From positions 1 through 15,773 of the forward strand of contig DRKE01000094.1 of the NCBI GenBank assembly GCA_011051925.1: a stretch of 15,773 nt of DNA, written 5' to 3'. Within the stretch, counting starts at the first letter, position 1, and each line of letters begins with the position of its first letter. The DNA comes from Deltaproteobacteria bacterium (GTDB lineage: Bacteria; Myxococcota_A; UBA9160; UBA4427). Below are positions 8,411 through 14,316 of the stretch, one piece after another. The notes beneath the pieces were generated by a model. The model ran no database searches. It worked only from the letters and a program-made list of their open reading frames with translations, and had not been told where the DNA came from. The translations under genes and the position numbers were made by a program.

Positions 8411-9247
8411 GTGATCGGCCCGCGCAGCTTTCTCGAGTACCGGAACTACTTCTACCTGAAGGTCTCGTTGGGAATCCTCCTGGTCGCGGTCGCGGCCTAC
8501 CTCGCGACCGATCCGCCGGGGGGACGGAACGGCGGGACCTGGACGGGTTACGGCCTCGGAATCGTCTCGGCGTCGATGATCGCCTGGCTGATGTGGCTCG
8601 GGTTTCGAAAGCGCGACTATTCGTCGACGGGCGCGCCGCTACGCGGCTGGGTATCGGCGCACGTCTACCTGGGAACCACGTTGCTCCTTCTCGTGCCCCT
8701 CCATTCGGCCTTCGAGTTCGGAACGAACGTCCATACGCTCGCCTACCTCCTGGTCTGCGCCGTCGTGCTCAGCGGGATGCTCGGCGTGGCCTTCTACGCG
8801 CTCGTTCCGACCGCGATGACGCGGAATCGGAACAACATCACGCTCGAGGCGATGCTCGAGCGGATCGCCGAGATCGATTCGGAGTGTCGGATCGCGGCGG
8901 AAGGGCTTCCCGACTACTACGCCCAGGCGGTCGTGATGTCGATCGAGCAGACCCGTATCGGAGGGTCGCTCCGCGCCCAGCTCTCGGGCCACGATCCCGA
9001 CTGTGGAACGGCTCGCGCGCTCCGGCGCCTTCGTGCGTCGGATATCGAACTCCGAGAGGATGCGAAGGAGCAGGAGCGAAAGCTCGTCGAACTGATCGCG
9101 CGCAAGGAACTGCTGCTGAAGCAGATCCGCAGGGACATCCGCTACAAGGGCATGCTCGACCTATGGTTGATCTTCCATGTGCCCTTCGCGTTCGCCCTGT
9201 GTGCGGCGCTGATCGTCCACGTCTTCGCCGTCTCCTGGTACCACTGA
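8411..9247 (+). CDS. Five-helix membrane protein, probable di-haem cytochrome b subunit
   Basis: GTG 8411 lies four bases after the fusion gene's stop, with a purine-rich site (AGGCAGGGA) just upstream, so the two genes are almost surely one operon. The 278-residue protein has five hydrophobic helices at about 15-32, 47-65, 84-102, 109-132 and 251-275. Helix 3 holds His84 and His98, and helix 5 holds His256 and His270. In both, 13 residues separate the histidines, the spacing that lets two helices bind two b haems across the membrane. Between helices 4 and 5 is a soluble insert of about 115 residues (136-250) with Cys159 and Cys198 and a charged helical end. I infer a quinone-reactive membrane partner that takes electrons from, or gives them to, the FeS protein upstream. 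I do not recognise a named family, and haem binding rests on spacing alone. Confidence 0.72.
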   Translation: MIGPRSFLEYRNYFYLKVSLGILLVAVAAYLATDPPGGRNGGTWTGYGLGIVSASMIAWLMWLGFRKRDYSSTGAPLRGWVSAHVYLGTTLLLLVPLHSAFEFGTNVHTLAYLLVCAVVLSGMLGVAFYALVPTAMTRNRNNITLEAMLERIAEIDSECRIAAEGLPDYYAQAVVMSIEQTRIGGSLRAQLSGHDPDCGTARALRRLRASDIELREDAKEQERKLVELIARKELLLKQIRRDIRYKGMLDLWLIFHVPFAFALCAALIVHVFAVSWYH

Positions 9248-9269
9248 GCTTCCGCCCGCCCCCGGCTCG

Positions 9270-9477
9270 CTACTCCTTCTTCTTGCGCGCATGACACTGG
9301 GTGCATTTCACGGGCGCCTTGTTCCCCGTTCGCTCTCCGGCTGCGAGCCGGGCGTTCATCGCCTTGTGACAACTCACGCAGCTGATCTGCTCCTGATCGG
9401 GTTCTTTCGGGAATGACAGGCCCTTCGTGTGCACGTAGCGCTTCTTGGCCTTCTCCTCGTCCGCATCGCCCCTGTGG
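9270..9477 (-). CDS. Multihaem cytochrome c (c3/c7-like), 5' part lost at the sequence junction
   Basis: On the minus strand the C-terminal 68 or so residues read through two intact haem-c sites, CVSCH and CTQCH, to a Lys-rich end and TAG at 9270-9272. Upstream the frame reads H-R-G-D-A-D, where the His codon CAC (9474-9476) looks like the end of a third CxxCH. The codon before it is CTC, not Cys, and the sequence from there is of the right-hand composition. I therefore place the break at 9477/9478 and treat the gene as truncated. An ATG at 9503 would give a 77-residue protein without a signal peptide, which an exported cytochrome c needs, so it is not a believable start. His in YVHTKG may be a distal haem ligand. 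It is convergent with the di-haem b gene (22-base gap) and may be its redox partner. Confidence 0.78.
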
Positions 9478-9485
9478 AGACATTT
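9474..9485. other. Composition break, probable assembly junction
   Basis: Just left of this point the sequence is GC-rich and codes for a cytochrome c; just right it becomes less GC-rich, and every gene after it has different codon choice. The cytochrome coding signal stops in the middle of a haem motif. No insertion sequence, tRNA or attachment site is seen at the point. The exact base is uncertain by several positions. Confidence 0.7.
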
Positions 9486-9570
9486 CCGTTCTATGCCGGG
9501 CATTCCGGATCGGGGGATTTTGGCTCAGTCAGCCTGCCGCTGAACCACGCCGGAGGGTGGAGAAAATCGC

Positions 9571-9599
9571 TTGCGTTGATTCTGCAGGCTTGCTACATT
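9571..9599 (+). promoter_or_regulatory. Sigma-70-like promoter of the ferritin/VIT1 gene
   Basis: TTGCGT (9571-9576) and TACATT (9594-9599) are separated by exactly 17 bases and lie 34 bases before the ATG at 9633. GGGAGGAG at 9623-9630 is the ribosome binding site. Confidence 0.6.
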
Positions 9600-9632
9600 C
9601 AGGCAAAATATGGCCAAACAACGGGAGGAGCA

Positions 9633-10532
9633 ATGGCGCCGCAAACCGCAGGAAGAGGAATTCAACTGGGAGAGGCTGAAAGGAAAAAGATCCGTCTTGC
9701 TCAAAAGACCGAGCTCACAGAGCACCTGATTTACAAGAAACTGGCCGCGTACCAGCGGGATGAGAACAACCGCCGTGTGTTTGAACAGATTGCGCGGGAG
9801 GAACTGGAGCACCACGACTACTGGAAAAACCTTCTTGGAGAGGAGGTCAAACCCAACCGCCTGATGGTCTGGTTTTATGTGATTCTGGCGCGGATTTTCG
9901 GGATTACCTTTGGCATCAAGCTTTTGGAGAAGGGGGAACAGCGCGCCGAGCGTGCCTACCGGGAATTGCTTCCGGTCATTCCGGATATTCAGGAGCTCAT
10001 TGAAGCCGAAGACCGCCACGAGCAGCGTCTCATTTCCCTGCTCGATGAAGAGCGGCTGCGCTATGTCAGCTCCATGGTGCTGGGACTGAATGATGCGCTG
10101 GTGGAGCTGACCGGAGCGCTGGCGGGACTCACCCTGGCCCTCCAGCGCACAGGTCTTGTGGCCCTTGCCGGGCTGATCACCGGCATTGCCGCATCGATGT
10201 CCATGGCCGCTTCGGAATACCTCTCCACAAAATCGGAAGAGGGAGACAAAAATCCCGTCAAAGCGGCGGTGTACACCGGCATTGCCTACATCTTCACGGT
10301 GCTGTTTCTGGTCTTTCCCTATCTGATCCTGACCAATCCCCTGGTTTGCCTGGGCATTGCCGTCTTCAATGCCCTGCTGGTGGTGGTGTTTTTCACGTAC
10401 TACATTTCCGTAGCCAAAGACCTTTCCTTCAAGGCGCGGTTTGCAGAGATGGCCGCGATCAGCCTGAGCGTCACGGCTCTGAATTTTCTTATCGGGCTGG
10501 GCATCCGGCATTTTCTGCACATCGAGGTTTGA
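9633..10532 (+). CDS. Ferritin-like domain fused to VIT1/CCC1-type iron/manganese transporter
   Basis: The 299-residue protein starts at ATG 9633 behind GGGAGGAG; an earlier in-frame start at 9429 lies beyond the junction and is rejected. Residues 15-140 form a ferritin-like (rubrerythrin-type) four-helix domain with Glu30, the EELEHH motif (56-61) and EAEDRHE (124-130), the expected di-iron carboxylate and His ligands. Residues 145-299 form the VIT1 membrane domain with about five helices; GLNDALVELTGALAG (151-165) and MAASEYLS (191-198) are family signatures. The family moves Fe(II) or Mn(II) across membranes. The ferritin-like part likely binds or oxidises iron at the entrance, as in the membrane-bound ferritin (MbfA) group. 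An iron-responsive operator is not evident. It converges with the aldolase gene onto a shared terminator. Confidence 0.9.
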   Translation: MAPQTAGRGIQLGEAERKKIRLAQKTELTEHLIYKKLAAYQRDENNRRVFEQIAREELEHHDYWKNLLGEEVKPNRLMVWFYVILARIFGITFGIKLLEKGEQRAERAYRELLPVIPDIQELIEAEDRHEQRLISLLDEERLRYVSSMVLGLNDALVELTGALAGLTLALQRTGLVALAGLITGIAASMSMAASEYLSTKSEEGDKNPVKAAVYTGIAYIFTVLFLVFPYLILTNPLVCLGIAVFNALLVVVFFTYYISVAKDLSFKARFAEMAAISLSVTALNFLIGLGIRHFLHIEV

Positions 10533-10601
10533 TCTGGGCGGGATCAGGAGCTGTAGCCGCACCGGTCCGCGATCTTTAGACTGCAACGCTGGCTGGAAAC
10601 A

Positions 10602-10629
10602 AAAAAGCCTCCCCAAAGGGAGGCTTTTT
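10602..10629. terminator. Bidirectional Rho-independent terminator
   Basis: AAAAAGCCTCCC (10602-10613) pairs perfectly with GGGAGGCTTTTT (10618-10629) around a CAAA loop. The A-run and T-run serve both strands. It sits between the convergent VIT1 (ends 10532) and aldolase (ends 10653) genes. Confidence 0.95.
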
Positions 10630-10652
10630 GCTGCAGAATGAACCCTGCCGGA

Positions 10653-11594
10653 TCAATCCACGACCGCCTTGCCGCCGCAGCCGAGCACGTCAATCTTGTG
10701 CATCACCATCTGCTTTACCGCTTCGCGCGCAGGTTTGAGGTATTTGCGGTAATCGAACACTTCCGGATGCTCGTGGAAGAATTCCCGCAGTGTTGCGGTA
10801 ATGGCCAGACGGATGTCCGTGTCGATGTTTACCTTGCAGATTCCGTATTTCACCGCTTCCTGGATCATCTCTTCCGGAACGCCGCGGGCGTTTGGCAACT
10901 TGCCGCCGTATTTGTTGCACTTTTCCACCAGCTCCTGCGGCACAGATGAGGCACCGTGCATCACCAGCGGCAGCCCCTTCAGGCGGCGGGTCAGCTCCTT
11001 CACCAGATCCATCGCCAGAACCGGCTCGCCCTTGAATTTGTAAGCGCCGTGGGAGGTCCCGATCGCTACCGCCAGAGAATCCACGCCCGTTTTTTCGACG
11101 AAATATTCTGCCTCGTCCGGGTCGGTCAGGAAGGCCTCGCGCTCGCTCACCTTCACATGCTCCTCGATGCCGCCCAGACGGCCGAGCTCCGCTTCCACCA
11201 CCTTACCGTGCGCGTGGGCGTAGTCCACCACCTTTTTGGTCAGGGCGATGTTCTCCTCCAGAGGCAGGTGCGAACCGTCGATCATCACCGAAGTGAAGAT
11301 CGGATCGTCGATACACTGCTTGGCCAGTTCAAACGTCGGGCCATGGTCCAGGTGTACCGCCAGTTCCAGATCGGGATGTTCTTCCAGACCCGCTTCGATG
11401 ATTTTCCGCAGGTAGATCATGCCGGCGTAGTCACGTGCCCCTTTGGAAATCTGCAAGATGCACGGGGCGTTCTTCTCCGCAACGGCGTCCAGCACTCCCT
11501 GAATCACTTCCATGTTGTTCACATTGAATGCCCCTACCGCATAGCCTCCTTCGTAGGCGCGCGCAAACATTCCCTTTGTCGTTACCAGTGGCAT
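10653..11594 (-). CDS. fba: Class II fructose-1,6-bisphosphate aldolase
   Basis: A zinc-dependent aldolase that cleaves or forms fructose-1,6-bisphosphate from dihydroxyacetone phosphate and glyceraldehyde-3-phosphate in glycolysis and gluconeogenesis. Its 313 residues show the class II TIM-barrel landmarks: GAFNVNN (21-27), AVHLDHG (79-85) with catalytic Asp83 and zinc ligand His84, MIDGSHLP (104-111), EAELGRLGG (134-142), GTSHGAYK (179-186) with zinc ligand His182, LVMHGASS (210-217) with zinc ligand His213, and VNIDTDIR (255-262). The length and these motifs fit the shorter FbaA/GatY-type B group; a tagatose-bisphosphate or ketose-bisphosphate aldolase cannot be wholly excluded, but a lone gene of this form is most often glycolytic. 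ATG 11594 is preceded by GGAGG eight bases upstream, and by a good promoter at 11680-11708. Confidence 0.95.
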   Translation of the reverse strand: MPLVTTKGMFARAYEGGYAVGAFNVNNMEVIQGVLDAVAEKNAPCILQISKGARDYAGMIYLRKIIEAGLEEHPDLELAVHLDHGPTFELAKQCIDDPIFTSVMIDGSHLPLEENIALTKKVVDYAHAHGKVVEAELGRLGGIEEHVKVSEREAFLTDPDEAEYFVEKTGVDSLAVAIGTSHGAYKFKGEPVLAMDLVKELTRRLKGLPLVMHGASSVPQELVEKCNKYGGKLPNARGVPEEMIQEAVKYGICKVNIDTDIRLAITATLREFFHEHPEVFDYRKYLKPAREAVKQMVMHKIDVLGCGGKAVVD

Positions 11595-11679
11595 GGCTAA
11601 GTCCTCCGTTTAGGTGTTCGTTTTCATGAATTCAAATGCCGAATTTCGCCAGAAACTCCTGCGCAAATGGGTTCCTGTA

Positions 11680-11708
11680 AAGATAATTCTTTCAAAGCTT
11701 GCTTTCAA
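11680..11708 (-). promoter_or_regulatory. Sigma-70-like promoter of the aldolase gene
   Basis: On the minus strand TTGAAA (11703-11708) and TATCTT (11680-11685) are 17 bases apart, giving a leader of roughly 80 bases before the ATG at 11594. Confidence 0.55.
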
Positions 11709-11756
11709 TGAAACTTCTTTATTTGCACTCCGGCTGCAAATCTCGGTGGAAATTCA

Positions 11757-11785
11757 TTGTATTTGCCGGGTACGTTGGTTATATT
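11757..11785 (+). promoter_or_regulatory. Sigma-70-like promoter of the satD-like gene
   Basis: TTGTAT (11757-11762) and TATATT (11780-11785) are 17 bases apart. The start codon at 11814 follows 28 bases after the -10, with GGGAG at 11801-11805 as the ribosome binding site. Confidence 0.6.
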
Positions 11786-11813
11786 TGGGCAAACCGAAAC
11801 GGGAGCCGAGGGC

Positions 11814-12446
11814 ATGAACTATTGTGTGGTTACTGCGGATGTGCGGAGGTCGCGCGAGGTGCAGGACCGGCGTGCGCTGCAGGAAAAAATTCTCCTGCTA
11901 CTGAATGAAGTGAACCAGCAGGAGAAAGAAGCTCTGGCCGTTCCCTTTTCGATCACTCTTGGCGATGAATGGCAGGGAGTGCTCCGGGGATGCGCCGCTG
12001 GTTTCTGGGCGGCGATCCGTTTTGTGGAAGAGCTTTTCCCCTACCGGCTTTCGGTGGGCATTGGCTACGGGAGCATCGAAACGGGTCTGTTGCCCCGCTC
12101 GGCGGAAATGGACGGCGTGGCCTTTCACCGCTCACGGGCCGCCCTGGAACAGGCCAAAGACACTGGCCAGGAGATTCTGTTTTCCCTCGGGCGACAATCT
12201 CACGATTTGATTCTCAATGCCGCTTCCAGGCTTCTTCAGCTGGTGCGGCAGGATTGGACGGCGTCCCAGTTCGAAAAGCTGCGGCTGTTCAAGCAGCTGG
12301 GAACGGAGCGCAGTGTGGCGGAAGAGCTGGGAATCTCGCAGCAGAGCGTCAACAAGGCGCTGCAGGCAATTCATGCCCGGACCTATCTGGAACAGGAGCA
12401 AAGAATCTTGCGGTTTCTGGAACTGGAATACGGTCCTGAACGGTGA
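11814..12446 (+). CDS. SatD-family protein with C-terminal helix-turn-helix
   Basis: The 210-residue protein starts at ATG 11814 behind GGGAG; an upstream in-frame TTG at 11757 overlaps the promoter -35 and is rejected. The N-terminal 150 residues match the SatD family pattern as I recall it: VVTADVRRSREVQDR (5-19), ITLGDEWQGVL (47-57), GIGYGSIET (82-90) and MDGVAFHRSRAALEQAK (99-115). Residues 160-186 form a sigma-region-4-like helix-turn-helix, with SVAEELGISQQSVNKAL at 167-183. The function of SatD is not established; the name comes from an acid-tolerance locus in streptococci. The spacing of the Asp residues (Asp9, Asp51) and the later G-x-G segment also recall a class III nucleotide cyclase fold. 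The next gene, a DUF3307-like membrane protein, is probably its functional partner. A DNA-binding regulator or sensor is likely, but this is inference. Confidence 0.75.
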   Translation: MNYCVVTADVRRSREVQDRRALQEKILLLLNEVNQQEKEALAVPFSITLGDEWQGVLRGCAAGFWAAIRFVEELFPYRLSVGIGYGSIETGLLPRSAEMDGVAFHRSRAALEQAKDTGQEILFSLGRQSHDLILNAASRLLQLVRQDWTASQFEKLRLFKQLGTERSVAEELGISQQSVNKALQAIHARTYLEQEQRILRFLELEYGPER

Positions 12447-12569
12447 CAGGCTGTTTTTTGTTAAAAACAACCGAATTAGACTGTATTTCTGCTGCAACAA
12501 CCAATAATGGATGTCATGCGCAGCCGGTAGAGCAACCCTCCGGAAAATGACCAGCGAAAAGGAACCCTT

Positions 12570-12968
12570 ATGCCGTTCACCTGGATGCAGCTGCTCATTT
12601 TACTGATCGGATTTGCCCTAACCATTTTTGGGGCGGACTGGGCAGTGCTGATCCTGTTGCAGCGGCTGTTGCGCAGGGAGAAAGAGGAACTCTCCGCCCC
12701 GCTGCAAAAAAGCCTGCACGGTGTCGGCCGCTACATCGGCTGGAGTGAGCGGTTCTTTATCTTGCTCATGATGCTGGTTGGTTACTACGAAGGCATCGGC
12801 TTTGTACTCGCTGCGAAAAGCATTTTGCGCATGGGGGAACTGCGGGGCGAGCAGGGCACACGCTTCTCAGAATACGTGATTCTGGGAACTCTCCTCAGCT
12901 TTGCGATTGCCTTTCTCATGGGGTTGCTTCTGCGCATGGTACTGGGCCTGCCCGTGCGTGTGCGGTGA
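12570..12968 (+). CDS. Small membrane protein resembling the C-terminal part of DUF3307
   Basis: A 132-residue protein with ATG 12570 behind AAGGA. It has three or four hydrophobic helices (about 5-30, 52-80 and 104-127). The segment ERFFILLMMLVGYYEGIGF, followed by AAKSILRMGEL and later SEYVILGTLLSFAIAF, is very like the conserved C-terminal membrane portion of DUF3307 proteins. The N-terminal part of that family, with a conserved H-x-x-x-D-F-x-x-Q region, is absent, so this is a short form or a one-domain relative. SatD and DUF3307 genes tend to be neighbours as I recall; here 123 bases separate them and a weak promoter (TTGTTA, TGTATT) may lie in the gap. No function is known. Confidence 0.7.
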   Translation: MPFTWMQLLILLIGFALTIFGADWAVLILLQRLLRREKEELSAPLQKSLHGVGRYIGWSERFFILLMMLVGYYEGIGFVLAAKSILRMGELRGEQGTRFSEYVILGTLLSFAIAFLMGLLLRMVLGLPVRVR

Positions 12969-12969
12969 T

Positions 12970-12989
12970 CCCCAATTCCCTTGGGGTTT
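12970..12989 (+). terminator. Possible weak terminator after the DUF3307-like gene
   Basis: CCCCAA (12970-12975) pairs with TTGGGG (12981-12986) and is followed by TTT. It begins two bases after the stop codon. The stem is short and the T-run poor. Confidence 0.35.
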
Positions 12990-13137
12990 GTGAAAAAGCC
13001 GTTAGCCCCGCGCTCAGCGCGGGGAACCAATAGGCCCTAAAGTAAGGGGCGCTTTAGCGCCTTTCAATTCGAATGAATTTGAATTCCTTATGGCTTTAGC
13101 CATCCGGGAATGGGCTGTTTTTTTGACTTTTTCACAA
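12988..13137. repeat. MITE-like block framed by an 11-bp inverted repeat
   Basis: TTGTGAAAAAG (12988-12998) is the exact reverse complement of CTTTTTCACAA (13127-13137). Inside are three perfect hairpins: CCCCGCGC/GCGCGGGG with a TCA loop (13006-13024), GGCGCT/AGCGCC (13048-13061) and ATGGCT/AGCCAT (13090-13103), the last two both closing on TT. No coding capacity or target-site duplication was found, so mobility is not shown. Confidence 0.55.
13105..13137 (+). repeat. Repeat unit, copy 1 of 2
   Basis: This 33-base stretch begins CGGGAAT and ends GACTTTTTCACAA after a T-run. The same start and end recur at 13431-13465, with a more variable middle. Confidence 0.6.
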
Positions 13138-13248
13138 CCCCTTTTGTGTTCTCAACTCAAAGAACTTTTTTAACATTGGGCATTTAGTCCCCGAAATCGC
13201 AATAACTACGAGGCTTGCGAAAAGGGCGGTTCCAAATTTTCAAGGTGA

Positions 13249-13316
13249 ATCCCGTTAGGGATGACATGTTTGTGGCACCGGGTGGCTAACTGTTTCCATT
13301 GAGCTCCGTCAGGAGC
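13249..13316 (+). repeat. Two similar small hairpin units in direct orientation
   Basis: ATCCC-GTTA-GGGAT (13249-13262) and GCTCC-GTCA-GGAGC (13303-13316) are 54 bases apart. Each is a 5-bp stem with a GT(T/C)A loop, and each is followed by a similar tail (GACATGTTTGTGG and GAAATGTAGGTGT). The stems differ by paired changes while the loop and tail are kept. Confidence 0.55.
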
Positions 13317-13430
13317 GAAATGTAGGTGTGCCCCCTTCAAGCCAAATGACAATCATGTAGTAAAACCAAAACCAATGTGCACTTGAGCGCCCTTGAGTAC
13401 ACCGATTTTTTCCTTGCGGCTTCAACCTTT

Positions 13431-13465
13431 CGGGAATAGCGCAGTTCTTTTTGACTTTTTCACAA
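13431..13465 (+). repeat. Repeat unit, copy 2 of 2
   Basis: This copy starts CGGGAAT and ends TTTTTGACTTTTTCACAA, matching 13105-13137. It carries the same 11-base arm, CTTTTTCACAA at 13455-13465, as the right end of the MITE-like block. Confidence 0.6.
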
Positions 13466-13538
13466 TGCTCCGATGGCGTAAGCCGGTGGTAATTGCACAG
13501 AAAGCCTCGCGGAGTCCAGAGCATCAGCCTAATTTTTA

Positions 13539-13567
13539 TTGAATTTGATAGTGGAAACTTCTAAATT
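13539..13567 (+). promoter_or_regulatory. Sigma-70-like promoter immediately before yggS
   Basis: TTGAAT (13539-13544) and TAAATT (13562-13567) are 17 bases apart. The ATG at 13579 is only 11 bases past the -10, so the leader would be about five bases and would lack a ribosome binding site. Confidence 0.5.
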
Positions 13568-13578
13568 TGATTGGACTT

Positions 13579-14286
13579 ATGGTAGACAAAGAGACGATAC
13601 GGCGGAACTGGGAAACGGTCAAAGAGCGGGTGGCTGCTGCGGCCCAGCGGGCGGGGCGCAATCCGGAAGAAATTCGGATTGTGGCCGTGTCCAAAACCGT
13701 GCCGGTTTCCGGAATTCGCGCAGCTGTGGAGGCGGGGGCCAGCCACATCGGAGAAAATCGCGTTCAGGAAGCCTGGCAGAAATACCAGGAACTGGGCAAA
13801 ATTGCCACCTGGCACCTGGTGGGCCATCTGCAGACCAACAAGGTCAAGCGGGCGCTGGAATTTTTTGACGTCATCCAGTCGGTGGACAGCCTGCATCTGG
13901 CCCGGGAAATTCAGCGCAGGTGTGAGCAGCTGGACCGGGAAGTTGAAGTACTGGTGGAGGTGAAAACCTCTGACGAGCCCACAAAATTTGGTATTGCGCC
14001 AGAAGAAACCGCGGAGCTGGTTGCCGCCATTGCGCGTCTTCCGCGGCTTCACCTGACCGGGCTGATGACGGTGGGGAAGTTTACGCCCGTGGAGGCGGAA
14101 GTGCGCAAATGTTTCCGCACCCTGGCCCGGCTGCGGGAGGAAATCAACCGGCAGCAGATTTATCCGGAAACGCTTGTGCATCTGTCCATGGGCATGAGCG
14201 GCGATTTCGAATGGGCCATTGAGGAAGGTGCGACGATCGTACGGATCGGGACGGCCATTTTTGGCCCCCGCGATTATTCGGCGTAA
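13579..14286 (+). CDS. yggS: YggS/PROSC-family pyridoxal-phosphate homeostasis protein
   Basis: A cytoplasmic PLP-binding protein of the alanine-racemase-like TIM-barrel fold that helps keep vitamin B6 and amino-acid pools balanced; it has no firmly known enzyme activity. Its 235 residues, normal for the family, show AVSKT (36-40) with the PLP lysine Lys39, IGENRVQE (57-64), HLVGHLQTNK (79-88), SVDSLHLA (101-108), GLMTVGKF (161-168), LSMGMSGDFEWAI (202-214) and VRIGTAIFG (221-229) for phosphate binding. ATG 13579 gives the usual N-terminus; there is no ribosome binding site in front of it, which fits a near-leaderless message from the promoter at 13539-13567. DivIVA follows after 30 bases, an arrangement like the yggS (ylmE) to divIVA order of the division cluster in Gram-positive bacteria. 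Confidence 0.95.
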   Translation: MVDKETIRRNWETVKERVAAAAQRAGRNPEEIRIVAVSKTVPVSGIRAAVEAGASHIGENRVQEAWQKYQELGKIATWHLVGHLQTNKVKRALEFFDVIQSVDSLHLAREIQRRCEQLDREVEVLVEVKTSDEPTKFGIAPEETAELVAAIARLPRLHLTGLMTVGKFTPVEAEVRKCFRTLARLREEINRQQIYPETLVHLSMGMSGDFEWAIEEGATIVRIGTAIFGPRDYSA

Positions 14287-14316
14287 GCCATTGGCTTTGA
14301 ATGGGAGGGAAATGCC

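Larger units (their letters stand above)
12969..13578. other. 610-base gene-free, hairpin-rich intergenic region
   Basis: No gene is supported here. One minus-strand open frame (13309-13524) has an unlikely protein composition and runs through repeats. The region holds a MITE-like block (12988-13137), two hairpin units with a shared tail (13249-13316), a second copy of the block's right end (13431-13465), and the yggS promoter at its end. Confidence 0.75.

Noticed and set aside
9270..9503. A complete small 77-residue cytochrome starting at ATG 9503
   Set aside because: No signal peptide, and the N-terminal residues have the composition of the right-hand sequence; a truncated gene fits better.
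9429..9632. An upstream start for the ferritin/VIT1 protein
   Set aside because: It crosses the junction and the promoter at 9571-9599; ATG 9633 has a strong ribosome binding site and gives a normal family N-terminus.
12519..12536. A tRNA D-arm-like string (GCCGGTAGAGCA)
   Set aside because: No acceptor stem, anticodon arm or T-arm can be built around it.
13309..13524. A 71-residue minus-strand open frame in the repeat region
   Set aside because: It has an odd composition rich in W, F and C, no ribosome binding site seen, and runs through repeat sequence.
12969..13578. A CRISPR array, suggested by repeated units
   Set aside because: Repeats are few, unequal in length and irregularly spaced, with internal hairpins of differing stems; no cas gene is near.
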